From contig CANTUV010000035.1 in the NCBI GenBank assembly GCA_947685225.1, positions 8,625,501-8,689,500 of the forward strand: a stretch of DNA of 64,000 bases, written 5' to 3'. Shown in pieces: positions 24,101 to 37,205 of this stretch. Numbering within the stretch: position 1 is the stretch's first letter; the number at the start of each line of letters is the position of its first letter. Below the pieces are notes generated by a model. The model was not told the DNA's origin. It made no database searches and worked only from the letters and a program-made list of their open reading frames with translations. This DNA is from Garcia nutans. Taxonomy: Eukaryota; Streptophyta; Magnoliopsida; Malpighiales; Euphorbiaceae. The position numbers and the translations under genes are program-made.

Positions 24101-27100
24101 ATATCTATGGACAAATGACTACGAAATGAATATTAAGCTGCTAAGGAAAAGTTCAATATATCACAAAGTGTAATATCTAAATCAATATTGCTAATAAACC
24201 AAGTACAAATGCGAAACAAAATCATGCTGTGAAATCAATACCTTGTCAAATTTGCATAAATCAAGCAAAGAAAGACGTCTGTCTTGGATCCAAAGGGTTA
24301 TATATGAGTGAAACAACTCTTTTGCATCAACTCCACCTTTCACAGGACTATTGAATGTAACAAAATGAAAAGGATTGTAAGTAATGAAAGCTAGAAGCTC
24401 AACATATTAATGGCGATGGTATGGTAAATAAATTTACTTAATGTTCCAAGAAGCAAGATCGTTTTGAAAGTCTGCTGTTGCAATAACAAGTTCAGCTGCA
24501 GGAGGTGAGGGACCAGCAGGAGGACATGCAATAAGAAAGGTGCGCAATCTATTGGAGAGGTCCACACTATATATCGAAGCACACAGATTTGGAAGCTCTA
24601 TAAAACTGAAGATGAAAAAAATAACATCAATTAATATTTGGAACTCGGTAAATAAGTAGCAAACATGTCTCAATTAGAAAAAATACAAAACGGAGCGGGG
24701 TATAGGAACTAACACTTATCTGCAGACTAATTGCAATGAGGAATATAAAAGAGAAATTAACAAACAGCTTTTTTTCATAAAATTCCCAATTAAAGCGGCA
24801 GCAAAGATTGAACTAGTACCATACAGCAAGATACTTTTACCTCGGGAGTATATGTTGATTATGGATCTGTATATCGGTGCAAATATCGTTCCTAATACTT
24901 AAAATAAGTGTCTTCATCTTTTGATAAGAAGTTGAAAACATCATGGGATCCATCAATGTGCTCTCACTACTGTTTATAAGTTCATCTATCTCAGTCACAT
25001 GCCTTCTTGACCTTTTCTTTGCAGCAGCCTGAAGGATTTTTGGCATTATATGAAGTACATGCGGCAAAGTAAAAAAGGAATCTAAAAAAGAAAATCAGTT
25101 TTTAGTACCTGAAAATATCGGCAAAACTTCAACTGTGCCGCAGCACTTGAGATATCATGCAGGAGAGAATATAGCTTGACAGCAGGTGCCATTGCAGGAG
25201 CTGCCAATCCAGTGGCACGACCAAAAATATCCATCATACCAGATGTTGCTGATTCATCCAGTGACTTGTAGTTCTCAAAGACCAAATCAAGAATCTGTTG
25301 AATTTGATCCTCAACCTCACCAAGGATGCGATTCTGGTTTACATTTGTAAATCATGACATTAGTTCTCCAGTACCCTCCACATTTCAATATCAATTTTAA
25401 TTAGCAGTTTTAGCAAAGAGGAGCACACTCCTTGAAAGAAACAGAAATAAGAAAGGAGCATCTTCAATGTCAAATGTGTAAAATGTGGAGATCTGAATTA
25501 GAAGGAAAGAAAAAGATTCAAATTGGAGGTCGATAGGTTATTTATAGCTAGGAATCATATCTAAAAGTCATACTCAAGCTACCACAAACATGAGATGGTG
25601 GAAAACTCATATAAAGGTTGGGTAAGCGGGGCGGGGACTTTACGTTTGAGAGGCAGTGCTCTTCTTTCGTACCAAAAATGAAGAAAAAATTAACAATCAC
25701 TCCTTGCTTTCACAATTCCCTATTTTAAGTCAAAACTTTCTAAACGCTCATATAAGATGTACAGAACATGACACTAGCCAGTGAAAATGATATGCCCTAA
25801 GCTAAATATGTATAGTATGTGAAGAATAAGGGAAAAATGTTCATAACTTATAGATCATGGAATTAACACAAAACTTAAATCATACCTCTTGATGGCTCCA
25901 CACGCTCTTCCTATTACCCTTCATGATTACAGGTTGTAATAAATCATGTACCAAGTCAAGACAATCTTTGGTGGGTGTAGCCACATCCATGACATAAGAC
26001 AGATATCTGTAAGGATCACAAAAAACAGACAGCAAATTAGTACATCATGTGGGAAAATGTTCCTGAATTAGTATCATGAAACTACCGTTCTGCCTAATCC
26101 TAATACCTTAATTTGGTGTATGCATCTGATACTCCATAATAAGAAGCAAATTCAGTCACTAGCCACTTCCATGGGCCATGTAGCAATAAGTTTCTTTGTT
26201 GAAAATGTTGAACTTTCATTGCAACTTCCAAAACAAAGTCATATGCCACAGTTTCTGCAACACAACCACACTGGACACGAGAAGTACCATTAATGATATA
26301 AAATAGATTATCCTTCTGATTTGTGTGCAATTTCTACTGGATGAAAAACCAGCAAGAGCAGAATCACCATAAAACTACAATCTCCAGATAATTCTTAGAG
26401 AATAAAATCTAATAAATACCTTCGGATTATTACTCTCATCTGGAGTAGTTGAATAGTTTATGTACAACTGAATTCTGCCAATGAGTTCATGCTCTGGCTC
26501 ATGGTATATGGGCCACCATCGAAGCTTGTCACTCTGCATTGAATAGCAACTTAAAACTTATACCTTTCGTAACATTTACAACTGATAAAACAAAGTCTTA
26601 CTGGGTCATCAGCAATAGCAGCAATTTGAGCCAAGACACGGCCACAATACTGTCCTTTGGAATCTTGAACTTCAATGATCAAATCATCACTATGATTATC
26701 AGGAAAGCTACATTGCAAGAGCATAAATTTCATGGATGAAGAAACAAGTAGAAAAAACAACTTGAAAATGACAAGGACACATACAACATGTGAGTTTCGC
26801 CAAATCCTGGTTGCATTCTAACTGAATCCTCTTCAGAAGAACTTTTCAACCTCAGCAAGCAAGTATATGTTTCTGATAACACCAAAGCATAAAATAAAGG
26901 GGGCTCAACCATTATTCTGAGAGAATCAAGATGACAACAAGTCAGGTGCTACTCATTACATCCTAATAATTTCAATTAATATTAGTAAGGGTCCATTTGA
27001 TATTGTTATTCTTTTTTGTTTTATCTTTCAAATCTAAAAACAATATTACTAAAACATATTTATTTTTGTTATTTGGTGTTTTAAAATAGAAAAACAGGTT

Positions 27101-30100
27101 GTTGCAATAAAATAAAACTATAAAGTGGTTTCCACTGTTTTATCAACCCCTTTTTAGGATACAAACTTTTCATACTGAAACCAAGAAACAAAAAACAAAA
27201 AACCAGTAATAGAAATGATACCAAAAAGCCCCTAAACTAATATGTGTATTTTTCTTCTTGTCTAGTGGGCCTAACTCGTTGGAAGAGTGAATGATCAATA
27301 AAGATAAGGAGTCAAGATATGTCAATTACCTATCTTCCAAAGTACATTAAACAAACTAAAAATGATATTATTTATTTAAAGTTTAAGTATCTTTTTCCTT
27401 GTCATCACTCCTTTCAACTCTTGAGCTAACAGTTTTCCAGTTTCTACCATCAGCCGATAAAATAGTTCAATGAAGTTGCTTTATCTAAAATGTGCATCAG
27501 TGCTGTGAAGGAGAACCTCATAATTTGAATGCATTTCTTAAAAGTCAATAACATCTGCAATGTCAAAATTAGGGTTAAGGCATGACCCCTGCTGCAGGAC
27601 ACTTCCCAATCTTATAATCTGAATTATTCGTTACTGCATAATTCTGTGATTTTAAGTTTGTCTCTTATTTCAATGGCAACACATAATCTTCCAACATAGC
27701 AGCTCATATGGCTATTAGCACTCAATAAATGAAGCAAAGGTCCACATACCTTGCACCACTTCATATGAAGAGGGGCTGTTGCACAAAGTAGTCACCCCAT
27801 CTCTCAAGAGCTTTGAGACTTGTTTGATATACTGAGTGCTTGCATGCATGCATGCCAAGCTTTGTTGTGAAAACGAACCATTTGGAGGAATATGAGGAGT
27901 CACATGAACTTTTCGCATGGCTTCCCATCCAGAATGTAATGTTATATTTAAAATTGACAACCGTCGACAAAGTGGTTTGAGTTTTATCATAGATGGGTTT
28001 AAGGATGAAAAACTGCAGCCAGGAGGGGGATCCAAACCCATTTTCATTTTACGTGCTACAAAATAACCACAAGTCAAAAAGAAGCCAAAAGCCTTGAAAT
28101 GCAAACAATAATCAATACATAATAGTACCTTGCACTTTCATTTTGCCAAAAGTTCTCTTGGATTTTGGAGCAGCTCCCTCACTTACCAATTCTGAAGATC
28201 GTTTCGTCAAAAGTTCTTCTTCTGGTTGTAACAATACTTGCTGTAAACTAGGATATCAAGGAGGCAAAAAGAATAATTTTTTTTAAAAAAAAAAGATGAA
28301 AAACAGGGAATTTATGCACAATTCAAACTAAAACTCAACACAGCTTGTCAGAGAACAGTTATCATAATTATATGCTTAAATTCTAGGAGATAAAAATACA
28401 CAGAATTCTTCAATCCTATTACAACAGCACCCTGTCTTATATGCAAAGGGGATCTTGAAAAAAAGATGTTGAATATAACATATATTCAGTTCTCAAACTT
28501 CATAAAAAAAGGAAACTCCATATGACTTTGTGAAGAAGATGTAAATCATAGGATTAAAACTGGTTGGATGAAGTGGAGGGGTGCTACAGGAGTTCTATGT
28601 GATTGAAAGATGCCAATTAAATTAAAAGGAAAATTTTATCGCACTGCAATACGACCTGCTATGATGTATGGTAGTGAGTGTTGGGCAGTAAAAGGACAAC
28701 ACATGAGTAAAATCATGTTGCGGAAATAAGAATGATAAGATGGATGTGTGGTCATACTAGGATGGATAGAATCCGCAATGAGTGCATTAGAGAAAAAGTT
28801 GGGGTAGCACCTATTGAGGATAAGATAAGAGAGCATAGATTGAGGTGGTTTAGCCATGTGAAACGAAGATCTAGCGATGCGCCAGTTAGAAAAACCGAAC
28901 AAGTTAGAGTAGATATAGCTAAGAGAAGCAGAGGTAGGCCTAAACTGACTTGGTCAAAAGTGGTCCAAAATGATCTTATGATGTTACATCAATCAGAAGA
29001 GATAACCTTAAATCGTATTGAGTAGAAAAGAAGAATCCATATAGCCGACCCCAATTGACTTGGGATTAAGTTTTTTTTGTTGTTGTTGTTGTTGTAAGCC
29101 TCTTCACGACTTTCACTTTTGATATTAAGAATATTGACCAAAAATTGAAGTTCGTTCTATGCCAAAAACAAACACAATATATCAAGAATAAAAACAGCAA
29201 AGAACTAAAGCTACTATAAGTTCAATTATCACGTAACCCTTTTTCTCACTCATAGTTTGCATTTTCACGAACATCTCTCGCATATCTTCTTATACCATTC
29301 ATAAAATTAACAATTAAAAGAAAAAGAGAATTGAAGAAGAATTGTAAACCACCAATAGTAAAACTTACTAAGTAGTATAAAAAATAAAAACATATTAAAG
29401 TAGAAAAATGCACCCACCCAAATGAATTGCGCAATACTGTGCATTCATTATTTAAGAAGTAAGGTGCTTCTTCAGTGCAACCCTTGGCCCATGAGTGAAG
29501 ACATAGTCGGACACAAGCATCATAGGAAATCACAGCACACCAAGGACCTTGTGCACTGATCCAACCATGAAACAATTCAGAAAAGCAAATTAAAACAACA
29601 ATAGGACCATAAAATAACCATAATAGATAGGGATAAATTGAGCCTCATTGAAATTAAAACCAAAACCAATATATGCCTATTGCTACCTACCTTGCATGAA
29701 ATGTGGGGATGCGAGCAGGTAAAGAACTTGTCGGTGCATTAACTTTTCTGCCAGCTGCAATCCTATAATGCATAACAAATATTTCTAAGTTCTCATGAAA
29801 AATGAATATGCAAAGAAATCAAAATATCCATACTGACCTTTCAGATTGGTCAGGAATCCCATTATCAGTTCCATCCAGTACATTATAGCTAGAATGAACT
29901 TGTTTTGATGATTTTGGAAATGCAGTTACATAACTATTTGAAGTTGTAACATCAACTACGCCATTGACTCTAAAAGTTGACATTTTCTCATCCAGTTGTT
30001 CAATGTCTACACGGATAGGAGGTGCACTGGACATATCATTGTAAAGAAGCTTTTTGTCCTTCAGTGTCAGGTCCTGGAAATTATGCAATGCATGCATTCA

Positions 30101-32028
30101 ATTAAGGGCAGCTTGGAGGCACACAAGACTAGAAATCATTAATTGACTATAAGATGAAGCAGAACGTACAATTTGGTCTAGCATAATCTTGTTTGCAGGT
30201 CCAGAAAAATTGGCAATCAACAACAAGAAAAAGATATCATTTCATAACTCACCTAAGAAACTATAGAGTTTACACCAAGAAACTCAAAGTATATACCAAT
30301 CTGAATCATTGCACTTGTTTCAAAATAATCAAAATTTGCAGAAACTTCAGGTAAGAGTTGCAAACACAGCCAACCTATCGAAACCCTATTCAACTCAAAA
30401 GCTGGGAATTTTTTTTAAGAATTTGAACATATTAGTTAATATTATGCCCTGGTATCAACAGGTTAATCCTTCAATTGACATGTAGGCCATATTATCAGCT
30501 GATTTTACATACAACCCGATAGTTTCCTTTGACCAGCTATGATTACAACTCATAAATAACTTATTAATTACTTTTGGTGATTTCCAACTGACCATGATTA
30601 CAACTTCAAGAATATCTTGGTCTCATGATCAGCAACCCCAAATTTAAACTATTTTAAAATGATTTGCAATCTTTTTTATTAGTATCAGCAGGCATTACAG
30701 AGCACACTGAAGCTAACAGATGCAGACATAGAAAGGAGAATTATAGCCAAACGAACTTTCTTTAAGTACCGCTGTTGGCCATTGTAAAAGGTTTCTATGA
30801 TTGCAAAGTTGAAATCACCTGATAGTCCACCCTTCATATTTGACGTTGCCACCTGATGTTCTATAATAATGAAAGGTACTTAATGGTTCTAGAAGTCCCA
30901 TTGTTTCTTATGTATTAGATAAAGTATAATGATAATACAGCCTGAATTCAAATAATTAAGAAGATTCAAAGAAGCATGCAGAAACTTGTAAAATTTCAGC
31001 AATGCTGATCCTGTATGAAAAAAAGTGAAAAATAGAAGTAATCTGGTTTAACAGTGCCAGATTTGTAGCATTGGCTTAAGCACATAACGCATAAGCTGGA
31101 CATCTGACACTAGTCTCTATGCATAAGCAAGACAGCATCAACACCAACTCTCTTTCTAGATGAACGCACTCAAGGCTTGACCAGAAGAACTTGGTTTCAA
31201 AAATTCCCACACGATGATATTATTAATGTTGCCATAAAAAATTGAAAAGAAAATTCAGTAACCAACACAATGTGTTTCACTGTTAAAGAATCAGCCTATC
31301 ATGTTAAACACGTAATTATTGTTTTGTATCACCAAGAGGTTCAGTTTGGAAAGAAAACCTGTTTATGGAGGGCAGCATAATTAGTGCTTCTCTGTTGCAT
31401 AAACGAACCTTCAGTGCTAATGTCAGAATCTGAAAGTTCTTCTGCTGTTCCTCTTTCAAATCTCTCAGCGGAACTTCCTTGTTTGTGCCAAACTGACTCA
31501 CTAGATATACTTAAATTGGAGTGAATTTTATCGACGCCATAATTCCCATTCCTTTTTATTGGAGAGGCATGTCTAGGAGCTGCAACATTGGGAATTTTGT
31601 CATCTTGGGGAGACGACTCCAATGAGTACTGCCCTCCATAGGCTTCATCTTCTGAGTCAGAAGATATGTCCATGTCTGATCCAGACCTGCCACCTTTCAC
31701 ACTCACTGTTACTGTTTGAGGGAGAGGAATTGCATCGAATGCCAAATGCCCACTTCTGAATTTGGCTGGAGAAGGTAATCCAAAACCCCTTCCACCCCTT
31801 TTTATATGACCAAAAGGGTTAGAACTTGGTTTCTCAGTCAAAATTGAATTGGAAATAATATTTCTCCTTGTAGCACCTCCCTGTTACAAATTCTGAAAAC
31901 TTATCTCAACCCATATAGTAACTATATACCATATAAAGAAAATTGTAAAATCAAATCATCAGCCATAAACCCAAAATTGAAGGATTTCCATATTGGCTCA
32001 CCTCTTGAACCCATCTATCAGTGAACAT
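21181..32028 (-). CDS. Conserved plant protein of the At4g24610 type, 1206 aa, 22 coding exons
   Basis: I joined 22 exons using GT-AG borders; the total is 3621 nt and all phases agree. Exons (+ coordinates, in transcript order): 32002-32028, 31359-31880, 29838-30073, 29691-29762, 29418-29555, 28129-28247, 27750-28055, 26785-26872, 26602-26707, 26420-26533, 26107-26270, 25886-26006, 25109-25333, 24841-25028, 24438-24605, 24242-24347, 23378-23515, 23120-23281, 22833-23033, 22049-22243, 21866-21937, 21181-21333. Residues 1-260 are low-complexity and Ser/Asp-rich, with acidic SSDSEDE near 100. The middle (about 500-590) has a C2-like look (DDLIIEVQDSKGQYCGR). The C-terminal half is helical and highly conserved. 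There is no signal peptide or membrane segment. The protein resembles Arabidopsis At4g24610, whose database label mentions a pesticidal crystal protein; nothing here supports a toxin. Molecular role unknown. Confidence 0.93.
28560..29094 (+). mobile_element. 5'-truncated RTE-type LINE in a coding-region intron of the 1206-aa gene
   Basis: The intron between the exons at 29418-29555 and 28129-28247 contains, antisense to the gene, the C-terminal end of an RTE-clade reverse transcriptase: a YRTAIRPAMMYGSECWAVK-like segment near 28640 and an open piece 28732-29025 with RWMCGHTRMDRIRNECIR and RLRWFSHVKRR. The TAG at 29023-29025 is followed by a short 3' region with CCGACCCCAATTGACTTGGG and a (TTG)n tail, the hallmark of plant RTE elements. 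The upstream part has stops. No target duplication was identified. Confidence 0.9.
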
Positions 32029-32042
32029 TGTCTCTCCTTGAC

Positions 32043-32532
32043 CTAAACCTGAAATTCAGAAAGAACAATTTCAATGAAAACAACGAAACTATTACAGTTA
32101 AACAGGAAAAAAAAAAAACTCCTTTAGATAAAACAAAACAAAACTATTACAGCCATCAATTCATCATCCAGGTTAATTATCTCCACTACTTCCTTTCATT
32201 TTACTAGTAACCAAACTAAAGCACAAAGTGAAAACCTTAAAAAACCGAAACTTTACCAAATCAACAATGCCAAAAACCCAATTTGAAACTTTTGAAGTCT
32301 AAACCAAAACTCTATTACTTATTTTAATTAATCACTCGCCAAACAATTAAAAATAAAAAGTTCTTAAGATCTAATATGATCATCATTGCAACTCTGAGCA
32401 GCCCATACTAAAAAGATATAAACTATCCTATGATACACACCACAAGGAAGAAAATCTGGATCAAAGTGAATAGACCCAGAAGAGAATATCAATATAATCA
32501 CTCACCTGTGATGTACAAAGAAAACAATGCAT
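32043..32532 (-). promoter_or_regulatory. Short upstream ORF spanning the 5'UTR intron
   Basis: In the leader of the 1206-aa gene, an ATG at 32530-32532 opens a 10-codon frame that crosses the spliced 5'UTR intron and stops at 32043-32045 (TAG), 14 bases before the main ATG at 32026-32028. The frame exists in this form only after splicing of 32049-32505. It could reduce initiation at the main start. Its function is inferred only. Confidence 0.5.
32049..32505 (-). other. 5'UTR intron of the 1206-aa gene
   Basis: The donor CACAG|GTGAGT at 32505 and the acceptor TTTCAG|GTTTAGG at 32049 define a 457-bp intron that ends 20 bases upstream of the start codon. The first, non-coding exon begins at 32506 and runs to an unknown start near 32700. 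Its - strand is CT-rich (CTCTCTCTTC), as in many plant leaders. Confidence 0.75.
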
Positions 32533-32747
32533 ATCAAAAGTGGAAACTTTATTAATGATTCAATGCAGTTAGCGTTAGAGAGACAAAAAGAGATTTACAG
32601 AGAAAGAGAGAGTAGCAAACTAGTTACAGGAGAAGTTGAAGAGAGAGAAAAATTTATGGCTTTTTTTGTTCCTTCTGCTGTTAAGTGCCTCTGACTAGAG
32701 TTTCTTTTTTATTCTTCTCTTTTCTACTGTTTCTTCAAGTTCCCTCG

Positions 32748-32760
32748 GCTTTTTATAATA
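32748..32760 (-). promoter_or_regulatory. Probable TATA region of the 1206-aa gene
   Basis: On -, ATATTATAAAAAGCC lies about 50-70 bases upstream of the CT-rich leader. It is the best TATA candidate in an AT-rich region where chance matches are common. Confidence 0.45.
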
Positions 32761-32819
32761 TTTTATTATTTTAAATTTCTTTTTTTTTTGTTAATAAAAG
32801 AATAAAAAATAATTTAAAA

Positions 32820-33063
32820 AAGAGAAATGAAAATGTGATTTCTATTTTTTAAGAAGATTTTCAGAGATAATTAAGGAAATATTTTTGGGTTTAATGAGAA
32901 ACGTTGGATAGGATCTTATTGTTGACAGAGGATTTAACGGAGACGTGTGACTAATGTGTGAAGCTGACGTGGCAGATGATTACGCGCTCTTTTATAACGG
33001 TCAATGATGTTTTTGTTGATGGTACTTATATTGATGTTTTTGTTGATGGTACTTATTTCCTCC

Positions 33064-33109
<46 letters not shown>

Positions 33110-34980
33110 GGTTGTATTTGTTTTTTTTTTTAACATTGCAACGTGTTTTGGCATCACTCAAAATGGTTACTTGTTTGATAAATAATTGAATTAATTAAGA
33201 AAAATTAAATAATTTTTTTCTTTTTTCTAAAAACTTATTAATAAAAATCATTAAATAAAGAAAATAGATAAAAGAATAAAAATAATATAATCCTACTATT
33301 TTAAAATTATAGCATTCATCTAATACATATTTATTAAAAAATTAAATTATCTAAATATTATAAAAAATATTTTAAATAAATTAAAATATTTTTTTATTAA
33401 TTTATTAGTATTAAAATTATTATACTTTTACAATTTTACTTCATCAATTAAATCAATAATAATAAAAAAATAATTAATTTTTTAAAATTATATAAAATAA
33501 TAATTTTAGTATAATAATTTTTTTATATAAAAATGATAATCTCATGGTGTAGTAACTATTCATATGTTATTATTTTATTTTCATAATATTATTATATTTT
33601 AATTTTTAATTTATATGTTATTATTTTATTTTTCATAATATTATTATATTTTATATTTTATTATTTTATTTTAATTATAGTAATTAGCATGATACTGGGA
33701 CCCACATTTATTTTAGGGTGTAATAGCGACTCCTAACTGGATGTGGGCTGTATCCAGAATTAGAAAAATTGGAATATTTTAATTTAATTTAATCTTTTTT
33801 AGACGACTTTTATTGACAAATGCTTAACTAGTAAGAAAGAGACAGCCTTATGCTCTGTTTGCCTGCTTTAACTAGTAATATCACTTGGTATTACTTTCAC
33901 TTGGCTTCCAATATTTTATTTTTACGGAAAATATATTTTTTTATTTTCTATTATTTAGAGCACTCAAAAAAATTAATTAATGATAAATATTTCTTAATTC
34001 TAGAAAAATTAAAGAATTTTTGACAAAAAAATTTCTTCTAAAAAATGTTATTTTCAAAAGAAAATTTACAAAAATAACTTGAAAAATAAAAAAAATTATA
34101 GAAATATTATGTAACAAAAAAATTTATAAAAATACTGTGTATAATAAAAAATTTATAAAAATATATATTGAGTATATTTTGATATATGTTGAGAAGATTT
34201 TAGTATATACTGAATATATTTTTAATATATATTAAATATATTTTTGATATATGCCTTAAAAGGATAAAAGGAAGATTAAAAAAACAATGTTTCGTAAACT
34301 GCATAAAAACATATTAAAAATAAAATTTTAAATAAAAAATACTATTTCATGTGATATTCTCTGAGGATCTAAGAGACGGAGAGTAGTCAATGATCCGTTA
34401 ACTTGGTCCAATTCAGCTTTGCCCGAATAATTTGGGCCATGATGGATCGAATTGGGCCAAAATTTTTAAGATACCAAATTGAGTTTCAGTATTTCATATT
34501 GAAGATAAAAAAAATGGATGTTTACAAAACTAACCAAAATATTAAATCTCTTTTTAATACGGTGATTAAAATTTTTTTTCAATTATATATTATTTAAAGT
34601 TTGTAGTTTACAAAACTATGGAAATTGAAAGATATATTTTTACACATTAAGAGACAGAGGAGGACACAAACAAGAGATAGTGGAGTCCCACTGATATATA
34701 TATTCTCAAATAATAAAGTTAACATATATATATATATATATATATATTGTAACTGTGACTTTTTTACACTCAAATTGTAATTGAAGCATGTGTATATATT
34801 AATTTCATCATTTAATAAGCTCATTTTTTATATAAATTAAATGTAATCGCAATTTCTTTAATCAAATTTTTTCTTTTTTCTTTTTTATTTTCTTTATGTG
34901 ATTTTAAAGTGACGATATAAAAACATTTTTATATAAGGTTATTATTAGATTTATTATTTTTTATGTTTATCAATATTTAT
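32820..34980. repeat. AT-rich intergenic DNA with microsatellites and short duplications
   Basis: No gene supported. A 27-bp-period duplication with the core TGATGTTTTTGTTGATGGTA lies at 33005-33056. A long (AAT)n run of about 14 units follows at 33068-33109. A duplicated AT segment of about 50 bp occurs at about 33562-33660. An (AT)n run lies at about 34723-34746. Short ORFs here are low-complexity translations of these repeats. Confidence 0.75.
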
Positions 34981-34984
34981 TTTT

Positions 34985-35530
34985 TTTAATTAAAATATAT
35001 GTAATATATACTCATAAATATCTATAAATACCATTATTTAGTTAATATATATATAATATACACCTAAACCTACATATATTTACATATATTATTCTTTAAT
35101 TAAAATATATATAATATATATTCACATATGCCTATAAATATTATTATTCAATTAAAAATATATAATATATACCTAAAAATATCCACATATATTATTTTTT
35201 AATTAAAGTATATTCAATATATATACTATTTTTTAGTTAAAAGTTAAAGTATATATAACATATACCTACATATACATATAAATAATATTTTTTAGTTAAA
35301 GTATATATAATATATACCCACGTATACCTATAAATAATATTCTTTAGTTAAAGGATATATAATAATACCTATATATATCCATATATATTATTTTTTAATT
35401 AAAATATATAATATATACTTATATATACCTACAAATATTATTATTTAATTAAAATATATATAACATATATCTACACATATTCACATATATAATTTTTTAA
35501 TTAAAATATATACAACATGTCTCGACATAT
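34985..35530. repeat. AT-rich minisatellite, about 10 degenerate copies of a 50-60 bp unit
   Basis: Units begin TTTTTTAATTAAAATATATA, continue TAATATATAC and end with a CATATATATT or CTATAAATATTATT variant. About ten diverged copies follow one another with length changes. The array stops about 10 bases before the LTR at 35539. Such arrays can be local nuclear matrix-attachment or replication-slippage regions; no function is shown here. Confidence 0.8.
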
Positions 35531-35538
35531 ACTCACAT

Positions 35539-36000
35539 TGTAAACTCTTAATTTTGGTCCGGAATAAATTTAGATCTAATTAAAAAAGGCCAAAATAGAT
35601 TCAAGAAGATTAAACATAGTCCGATACAACTTTGGAAGCTTAAATCTAGTCTTGTTAAATTTTTAAAAACTTGAATCAATTTCAGTCTAATTTTAAAAGC
35701 TCAATTCAACGTTGATTTAATTTTAAAAGCCAAAAATGGGTTCGATATAGTCTTAAAATTTCAAATCAATTCGGTCCGACCCAAATTTGGCTTGGCCAAT
35801 TCGTTACCAGGCCGGTCATTGTCAATTTGCCATAGCCATGTTTGGGGCAAATTGGCATGGCCAATTCATTCCAGGCCTCGTCCGGATGGTAACTCCATTT
35901 TTTTCGAGTTTAGACCCTTGTTCTCTAAGACCCTGAGCCTAACAGTGCCGAAGTCGCAAGAACCATTCTACCGAGAGCGAGAGGCAAAAATTTTCGCTCA
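35539..36000 (+). repeat. Outer element 5' LTR
   Basis: Starts TGTAAACTCTTAATTTTGG and probably ends at TTCGCTCA (36000), just before a primer-site-like sequence, giving about 462 bp. It aligns with 54540-54940 for about 340 bp, up to the GGCCAATTC repeats near 35850, then the two differ. Confidence 0.75.
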
Positions 36001-36003
36001 CAG

Positions 36004-36022
36004 TGGCTTCTCTATTGGGGAT
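36004..36022 (+). other. Probable primer-binding site of the outer element
   Basis: TGGCTTCTCTATTGGGGAT lies three bases after the proposed LTR end. It has the TGG start and the length of a tRNA-complementary site, and it resembles the TGGCGACTC...GGGGA sites of other plant gypsy elements. The tRNA was not identified. Confidence 0.5.
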
Positions 36023-37205
36023 AAGAGAAGTTGATTTCATTGGTCTTTATATTATTTTATTCTTTTTTATTATGATATTATCCATTGTATCATTTAGTTT
36101 GCATTGTATGCATGAGTTAGGATGCATGTGCTACTTGTGCTATGTTGTGCAAGGGATATCATACTTTTCACTCAATGTATAGAGATCGAGCATGTCATAA
36201 CCACTCATAGTCTAGCACCTTTTGGTATATACTTGCTATGGGAATCTAAACTTTTCAACTCAAAGACTAAAGTCCATATAGTTGACTTAGTTACTTTCCT
36301 TAGATTTATACCCAAATGCTTGCTCTTTGACTATGTTTGATATATGTTAGTTTGAATCATGACCTATTTGGTTTGTTCTTTTTCTAATATGACCTAATTA
36401 TATTGTAAGCCCAAAATAATTTTTAAAACCCAAAATAATTTTTATAGCCCAAAAAAGACTAAAATTATTTTCAAAGATGGTCTTTAAAAATCCTTTTAGA
36501 TGGGTCAAAGTTCTTTACCTCATGGTCCAAATTCAAAGCCGAAAAACCTATTTTTTCATAAATATTTTACAATGAGCTTTGAAACAAAATCATTTTAATA
36601 GGTTTTTAAACAACTTTTTTATTTAATGGGCTTACAATTAGTTGGATCAGTTATGAAATATTAAAAATCAATTGTGGGCCTAGTTTACACTAAGACTTAT
36701 TAATCATGGGCTTGTTTAATGCATGAATCATTAGTTATTTTTTCCAAAATAAGAAATCTATTTATGATAAACCTTTTAATTTAGTTTTAATCAAATATAG
36801 CATAAAAGTTATCTTTTGTTGATCCAATGGATTAAGATTTAATTGATGAAAATTATTATGGGCTGACTTTCTAAGTTTAAAAATACAACTATTGGTTAAT
36901 CATCCGAGTGAATTTTTTGAAAATAAAATACCCCATATTGGTATTTTGTTGGCCATATACCTAGAAAAAGAGACTCGTCATTTATGAGTGAAAATTATAA
37001 GGTTGGAAGGTTTGTTCCTACTATGTTGATTTGGTTTGGTTTGTTTGTTATTTGTACATCTATGTATACATGCATTGCATCTCATATTATTGATCCTTTC
37101 TAGCTCATAGTCCTGGAGTACAACAAGTCAAGAGCTTACGACAATCTGACATATACCAGCAATGTAGAATCTAGAGATGATTCAATCAACTTCTCACTAA
37201 AAGTA
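36023..37205 (+). other. Leader (5' untranslated region) of the outer element
   Basis: About 1.2 kb with no credible ORF between the primer site and the gag start. Repeated phrases such as AGCCCAAAATAATTTTTA (near 36410-36450) are visible. Nothing else was recognised. Confidence 0.6.

Noticed and set aside
21181..32028. Reading the large gene as an insecticidal crystal protein because of the label of its relatives
   Set aside because: It is a multi-exon plant gene with plant-wide conservation, and no toxin domain is visible. The label appears to be an annotation artefact.
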